The notes under the pieces: model-generated | The model's input: the letters and a program-made list of their open reading frames with translations, nothing else | Databases searched by the model: none | Told to the model about the DNA's origin: nothing | Shown: positions 13,998 to 17,173 of the stretch, piece after piece | How the letters are laid out: each line of letters starts with the position of its first letter | Position numbering within the stretch: position 1 is the stretch's first letter | Translations under genes and position numbers: made by a program | Assembly: GCA_900317795.1 (NCBI GenBank) | Contig: ONIF01000036.1 | Span: 1-17,173 of the forward strand | Length of the DNA: 17,173 nucleotides | Source of the DNA: an uncultured Eubacteriales bacterium | GTDB taxonomy: Bacteria > Bacillota > Clostridia > Oscillospirales > Acutalibacteraceae | Direction of reading: 5' to 3'

Positions 13998-14840
13998 ATG
14001 TGTTTTTTTAAGTTCGACCAGCGTTTGTTGAGTTATAATATCTCACCGAGAGCTATGATCTTGTATGCTATGTTGTCAGACAGAGTGCAACTGTCTTCAC
14101 AAAACGACAACTTTAGGGATACAGATGGAGTATTTATATATTTCACACTCACAGAAATACAAGATGTGTTTGGTATTAGCCTGAATGTATCACGTCTTTT
14201 AACAAAGGAATTAGAACAAGCTGGACTTATCCGCAAAAAAAGACAGGGGCAAGGCAAGCCAAATAAAATATATATCAATGAACTATCAAATCAGACTACT
14301 CAAAAACAAGCAATCAAGACTACTCAAAAACAAGCAATCAAGACTACTCAAAAACAAGCAATCAAGACTACTCAAAAACAAGCAATCAAGACTACTCAAA
14401 AACAAGCAACTAATCATACTAATATAAATCAGACTGATAAATCATACTCATCTATCATCAGCGGCAACACAAAAAATGCACAACAAAACACCATTGATGA
14501 TGATGTGACAGCGGAAGTCAAAGACCGCATTGAATACCAAGAGTTAACCAGAAAATACAAAAGCAATAAACGCACACTGAATCTGCTCGTACAGCTTATT
14601 GCCGCTAACATCGAACAATATTCAGAAATAAACAGGAAGATAGTCGAGAACATATTGGATAATGTCATCGATGCCAATCTATCAAGGGTACGCAACTTTA
14701 AGGCTTATCTGCAAGCCTGTCTTGATAATACCTACGCTCTCCCTGTCAGTGATACTCTTAAAAGCTATCCACCATCTTACAACATAGCCGAATACGAAAA
14801 ATACAGTGTATTAGACTATATGGACGATGACGAAGAATGA
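13998..14840 (+). CDS. repA: RepA_N-family replication initiator with internal iterons
   Basis: A 280-residue theta-replication initiator. The N-terminal domain (residues 1-90: FFKFDQRLLSYNISPRAMIL, YAMLSDRV, then the helix EIQDVFGISLNVSRLLTKELEQAGLIRKKR) is the RepA_N winged-helix (PF06970-like). A repeat region at 100-138 (TTQKQAIK repeated) is followed by a C-terminal helical domain (about 185-270) like the host-specific/DUF6017-type ends of clostridial RepA proteins. It starts at ATG 13998: GGAGG lies 9 bases upstream, and the open frame extending upstream to 13884 belongs to the leader. In RepA_N plasmids the origin lies within repA, and the 24-bp repeats fit that. Control is predicted to be by antisense attenuation in the leader. 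TTATCCGCA (14227-14235), one base off a DnaA box, precedes the iterons. Confidence 0.88.
   Translation: MCFFKFDQRLLSYNISPRAMILYAMLSDRVQLSSQNDNFRDTDGVFIYFTLTEIQDVFGISLNVSRLLTKELEQAGLIRKKRQGQGKPNKIYINELSNQTTQKQAIKTTQKQAIKTTQKQAIKTTQKQAIKTTQKQATNHTNINQTDKSYSSIISGNTKNAQQNTIDDDVTAEVKDRIEYQELTRKYKSNKRTLNLLVQLIAANIEQYSEINRKIVENILDNVIDANLSRVRNFKAYLQACLDNTYALPVSDTLKSYPPSYNIAEYEKYSVLDYMDDDEE
14295..14409 (+). repeat. Intragenic 24-bp iterons in repA (probable origin)
   Basis: Four identical 24-bp units starting at 14295, 14319, 14343 and 14367, plus 19 bases of a fifth at 14391. Each encodes TTQKQAIK, so length changes keep the frame. Identity at synonymous positions suggests selection on DNA or recent expansion. 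The likely role is RepA binding at the origin. Confidence 0.82.
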
Positions 14841-14856
14841 GCTGATGGTTTATTCA

Positions 14857-14890
14857 TATATCATACATATTGAGCATATAAGAACAAAAA
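14857..14890 (+). promoter_or_regulatory. Par-like operator remnant downstream of repA
   Basis: Three in-phase 9-bp units, TATATCATA-CATATTGAG-CATATAAGA, then ACAAAAA. The 16-base string CATATAAGAACAAAAA (14875-14890) is identical to 12339-12354 at the end of the main array. A TTGAGC -35-like box is kept but the -10 is lost, so it looks like a duplicated operator with a dead promoter. The rest of 14841-15025 shows no gene. Confidence 0.55.
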
Positions 14891-15025
14891 ATAATCGGAG
14901 AGAGTGAAGAGTATCACATGGCACATTTTCCGATATAATAGGCAGATAATAAGATGTAATCTATCCCCCCCATTATAAAACGTGTGTTAGAGGCTCTGTG
15001 CGGCTCTCTGATGCGTTTTTGGCAT

Positions 15026-15129
15026 GGGGGTAGTATAACTATACCCCTAACCGCTGACAAGCCATACAGCGGCAAATATAGGGCATTTTATAGGCAAAGA
15101 AATAGAGGATATGCCGTTATGACATATCC
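15026..15129. other. Structured non-coding island downstream of the resolvase gene
   Basis: Three stems in a row: GGGGTA/TACCCC (15027-15047 region), perfect CCGCTG/CAGCGG (15051-15056 with 15067-15072), and perfect GGATATG/CATATCC (15107-15113 with 15123-15129). The motif AACTATACCCCTAAC (15037-15051) matches 13 of 15 bases at 2056-2070, in the same orientation. No T-runs follow, so simple termination is not supported. Possibilities are an initiation or priming site, a recombination boundary, or a structured RNA. Confidence 0.45.
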
Positions 15130-15145
15130 CCTGTTGGATTGTGTA

Positions 15146-15706
15146 TCACAAACCCCTGTTTTTGAACAGTTTATTGAGTGTCGGTCTGCTGACATGGAGC
15201 ATCTCCGCCATTTCCGACTTGGTGATCTCTCTCTGCTGGTATTTGGCATAAGCTCTATTAAACTTATTTTCGTCTATGGTCTTAACCTGACCGCCTTTGA
15301 ATTTACCCTCACGCCTGGCAATCTCAATGCCTTCTCTTTGTCTTTCCAGCAAATTTGCCCTCTCAAATTCAGCGATTGCCCCGATCATGGTCAGCATCAG
15401 CTTTCCCGTTGGTGTTGATGTGTCAATATTTTCTTTGTTGCTGATCAGATACACGCCCTTGTTATGCAGTTGTTCCACGATGTCAAGTAAATCCTTTGTG
15501 CTTCTTGCCAATCTTGAAAAATCGTGAATATATACCGTGTCGCCCTCTCGCACGAAGTCCAGCATAGCTTTTAACTGTGGTCTGTTGGTGTCTTTGCCTG
15601 ATACCTTCTCGGTGAAATACTTTTCAATTCCCTTGTTTTTCATAGCTTCAAGCTGCCTTGCCTCATTTTGCTCAACGGTGCTAACTCTGATATACGCCAC
15701 TTTCAT
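15146..15706 (-). CDS. Serine recombinase (resolvase/invertase family)
   Basis: A 186-residue small serine recombinase, probably resolving plasmid multimers. The N-terminus MKVAYIRVST carries the catalytic Ser9. The active-site arginine region is DFSRLARSTKDL (R65, R68), and GAIAEFERANLLERQREGI is the conserved E helix, with the following basic stretch up to GGQ. The C-terminal helix-turn-helix is ITKSEMAEMLHVSRPTLNKLF (161-181). Length is typical of Tn3/Hin-type enzymes. GGAGG lies 8 bases before ATG 15706. It has its own promoter (15740-15769) embedded in an AT-rich dyad region that may be the res site, the usual self-repressing layout. An invertase role is not excluded, but no invertible segment is evident. 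Confidence 0.92.
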   Translation of the reverse strand: MKVAYIRVSTVEQNEARQLEAMKNKGIEKYFTEKVSGKDTNRPQLKAMLDFVREGDTVYIHDFSRLARSTKDLLDIVEQLHNKGVYLISNKENIDTSTPTGKLMLTMIGAIAEFERANLLERQREGIEIARREGKFKGGQVKTIDENKFNRAYAKYQQREITKSEMAEMLHVSRPTLNKLFKNRGL

Positions 15707-15739
15707 GGTGATAACCTCCGTTTTCTGGTGTTATCTGTA

Positions 15740-15769
15740 ATTATACCATAATGTAAAAACAATATCCAA
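15740..15769 (-). promoter_or_regulatory. Resolvase promoter
   Basis: Minus strand TTGGAT (15769-15764), 18-base spacer, perfect TATAAT (15745-15740). It abuts the candidate res dyads, so resolvase binding would repress its own gene. Confidence 0.65.
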
Positions 15770-15825
15770 GACTTTATTTACGTTTTGTAAAACAAATAAA
15801 AAAAATAACTCTGTTTTTACGTTTA
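15753..15825. promoter_or_regulatory. Candidate res site
   Basis: A 28-base imperfect palindrome at 15773-15800 (outer arms TTTATTT/AAATAAA, inner GTTTT-GT-AAAAC) has the size of a resolvase crossover subsite I. It is flanked by GTAAAAACA (15753-15761) and its inverse TGTTTTTAC (15812-15820), and TTTACGTTT recurs at 15777-15785 and 15816-15824. Position upstream of the resolvase is canonical. Confidence 0.5.
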
Positions 15826-15868
15826 TTAAATCTTTTGCAGTGTAAAATCCAACTATACTCTATTTTGC

Positions 15869-15907
15869 AAAAAATGAGCAAGGCAACATAGAAAATTGCC
15901 CTGCTCA
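15869..15907 (-). terminator. Rho-independent terminator of the mobilisation operon
   Basis: On the minus strand, a 12-bp stem with one mismatch (15907-15896 with 15886-15875: TGAGCAGGGCAA/TTGCCTTGCTCA) and a 9-base loop, followed by six T residues (15874-15869). It lies 43 bases past the relaxase stop. Confidence 0.8.
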
Positions 15908-15949
15908 ATATGTTTGAGTCATTGTGTTTAGCCCTCTTGAAAAACGTTT

Positions 15950-17173
15950 CTACCTTCGTTTCTTTGGCTTCCTCAAAGCCTTTTCTATTTTCTCCGTGTC
16001 ATCCTCCTTAAAGGCGATGTTATATTGCCCGTTCGTGCTTGCTCCGTCCGTTTTCTTATCAAACACTGCAAAAAGTTCCTGTCCTTGCATATCTTCGTCA
16101 AGCTGTTCGACTTGTACTCTTGTTAGTGTACGGTAACGCATTTTCTGGCCGCCAAGCAGGGCTTCCGCTTTCAAACGGGTATTGACCTTTGCATTTCTCC
16201 CGACAGAGAAAAGAAGGTCTGTTGGTGATTGATATTTGTCAGGATAGAGAGTGTGGAGAATGAAGTCTTTGTTCTGCGGCAGGAAGGCAAGCCGGATTTT
16301 TCCGTCTTTGGTAGGCATAGCAACAAACCTGTCCTTTTCATTGCTCAGCCGTTCAAGCTGTTCCGGCGGTATCATCAGGAATTCTACTTTCGTTCCAAGC
16401 TGTGCCGCTCGTTCTTTCAACGCCTGATAATCCGCCAAAGGGGTGTATTGGGCGTTGTGGTGGTTGATAACAGTTTCGTTTCCTTTCTCCAATATCTGCA
16501 TAAACAAGCTCTTGTCTCGTTCCTTTATCGTGACAAGGGCATAATCGCTGTACAGTTTGGCCGAGAAGAAGAACGGATAGGCGTACAGCTTCGGAACCGC
16601 AGACAGAGAAAGCCTGACACGCAGGTTTTCTCCTTGAGCGTTGATCAAGTCCCTGTAAAGAATATTACCGGCAACGGAAGGTTTCTTTTCGTATCTTTCA
16701 AGAATAGCCCGCAGGTCAGGCGTTTTGCGTTTATATCGGCTCTGTCTTTTTATCCTTCGATGAAAACGCTCGTATCCGGCATCGAGGAAAGGTCTTTGTA
16801 CTTGACGAAACAGCAGCCTGTGCAGTATTCTCAGCAGAAAGAAAAATGGATTTTTTGATTTCTTGATACGTTGCTGTATGGCTTTTGCTTCGTCCGGCGT
16901 AATCGGCGGTGGATTATCCTCAAAGTATCTTTTTTCAATTCTCTCGAATTCACTGACAAAAGGAACGGGAGTTTTTGGTGTCGGAGGATTTTTCAAAGTT
17001 TTTGGCGGTACATAAAAGCCCATCAGCCTTTCGAGATTTTCTTTCTTATAGCGATTGCCGAATTGTTCAGCCAGTGTGTCGGCTCTGATTTTCTTTGTTT
17101 CGCCGATTTTCTGGAAAGTGATGTGTCTGTCGGTATAGCGGGTAATATCAAAGCCCTTCCTCTTCATGAGGGC
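15950..17173 (-). CDS. MOBP-like relaxase, C-terminal part (joins 1-714 across the circle)
   Basis: Carries residues 205-612 of the relaxase. The reading frame from the GTG at 714 continues through base 1 into this segment in the same phase; the joint bases are shared with 1-99. After the nicking domain come MKRKGFDITRYTDRHITFQK (residues 208-227), a proline-rich linker near 261-275 (PPKTLKNPPTPKTPVP), a hydrophobic amphipathic segment NPFFFLLRILHRLLF (about 313-327) next to many basic residues, and a C-terminal basic end ALRKPKKRR. The C-terminal half has no recognisable enzyme motif such as primase or helicase and probably serves in DNA or coupling-protein binding. It is followed by a terminator. 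Taken alone, this segment would be mistaken for a truncated relaxase. Confidence 0.9.
   Translation of the reverse strand, partial: ALMKRKGFDITRYTDRHITFQKIGETKKIRADTLAEQFGNRYKKENLERLMGFYVPPKTLKNPPTPKTPVPFVSEFERIEKRYFEDNPPPITPDEAKAIQQRIKKSKNPFFFLLRILHRLLFRQVQRPFLDAGYERFHRRIKRQSRYKRKTPDLRAILERYEKKPSVAGNILYRDLINAQGENLRVRLSLSAVPKLYAYPFFFSAKLYSDYALVTIKERDKSLFMQILEKGNETVINHHNAQYTPLADYQALKERAAQLGTKVEFLMIPPEQLERLSNEKDRFVAMPTKDGKIRLAFLPQNKDFILHTLYPDKYQSPTDLLFSVGRNAKVNTRLKAEALLGGQKMRYRTLTRVQVEQLDEDMQGQELFAVFDKKTDGASTNGQYNIAFKEDDTEKIEKALRKPKKRR
17075..17173. repeat. Terminal direct repeat, right copy (circular-closure overlap)
   Basis: Identical over all 99 bases to 1-99; see the left copy. The unique circle runs from 1 to 17074. 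Confidence 0.95.

Noticed and set aside
14984..15418. 144-codon plus-strand frame downstream of repA
   Set aside because: Most of it is antisense to the well-supported resolvase gene, and the rest covers the hairpin island; no ribosome site.

Overview
The window is almost certainly one complete circular plasmid of about 17,074 bp, cut open inside its relaxase gene. Bases 1-99 are repeated exactly at 17075-17173, and the relaxase reading frame runs without a break across that joint. AT-rich intergenic regions, AGGAGG-type ribosome sites, consensus sigma-A promoters, a RepA_N-type initiator and a MobC/relaxase pair of the kind common in gut Clostridia point to a low-GC Firmicutes host (Ruminococcus/Lachnospiraceae-like). 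The exact taxon is inference.

Backbone. Mobilisation: a relaxase of 612 residues (15950-17173 joined to 1-714, minus strand) overlaps mobC (692-1108), and a candidate oriT lies just upstream of mobC. Maintenance: a 9-bp iteron array (12204-12347) ends in a perfect TTGACA-17-TATAAT promoter that drives a small excisionase-like HTH protein, a ParA ATPase and a ribbon-helix-helix (ParB/omega-like) protein. Then comes repA (13998-14840), which carries four and a bit 24-bp iterons inside its coding sequence. Copy-number control: the rep leader has every part of an antisense-RNA attenuator. These are a rep promoter, an opposing promoter for an RNA of about 89 nt that ends in its own terminator, a terminator hairpin that also buries the repA ribosome site, and an upstream 9-nt segment able to pair with the terminator's left arm. 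Multimer resolution: a serine resolvase (15146-15706) with a res-like AT-rich palindrome upstream.

Cargo (about 1.46-12.1 kb). The centre is a tight two-gene operon: a PLD-nuclease/SNF2-helicase fusion (4018-7116) and a large Eco57I/type-ISP-like adenine DNA methyltransferase (7127-10384). It looks like a single-chain type ISP restriction-modification enzyme split in two. It is followed convergently by an AIPR (abortive phage-resistance family) gene broken by a one-base frameshift (10456-11642), then a divergent XRE-type regulator (11771-12106). Upstream are an AAA-ATPase/PD-(D/E)XK protein (2121-3722, minus) and the decapitated C-terminal half of a DUF4143 ATPase (1463-1966, minus). The cargo reads as a plasmid-borne anti-phage island with one member decaying.

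Two structured non-coding islands (2012-2113 and 15026-15129) share a 15-nt motif in direct orientation and separate the mobilisation/resolvase segment from the cargo/replication segment. No rRNA, tRNA, CRISPR array or intact insertion sequence was seen.
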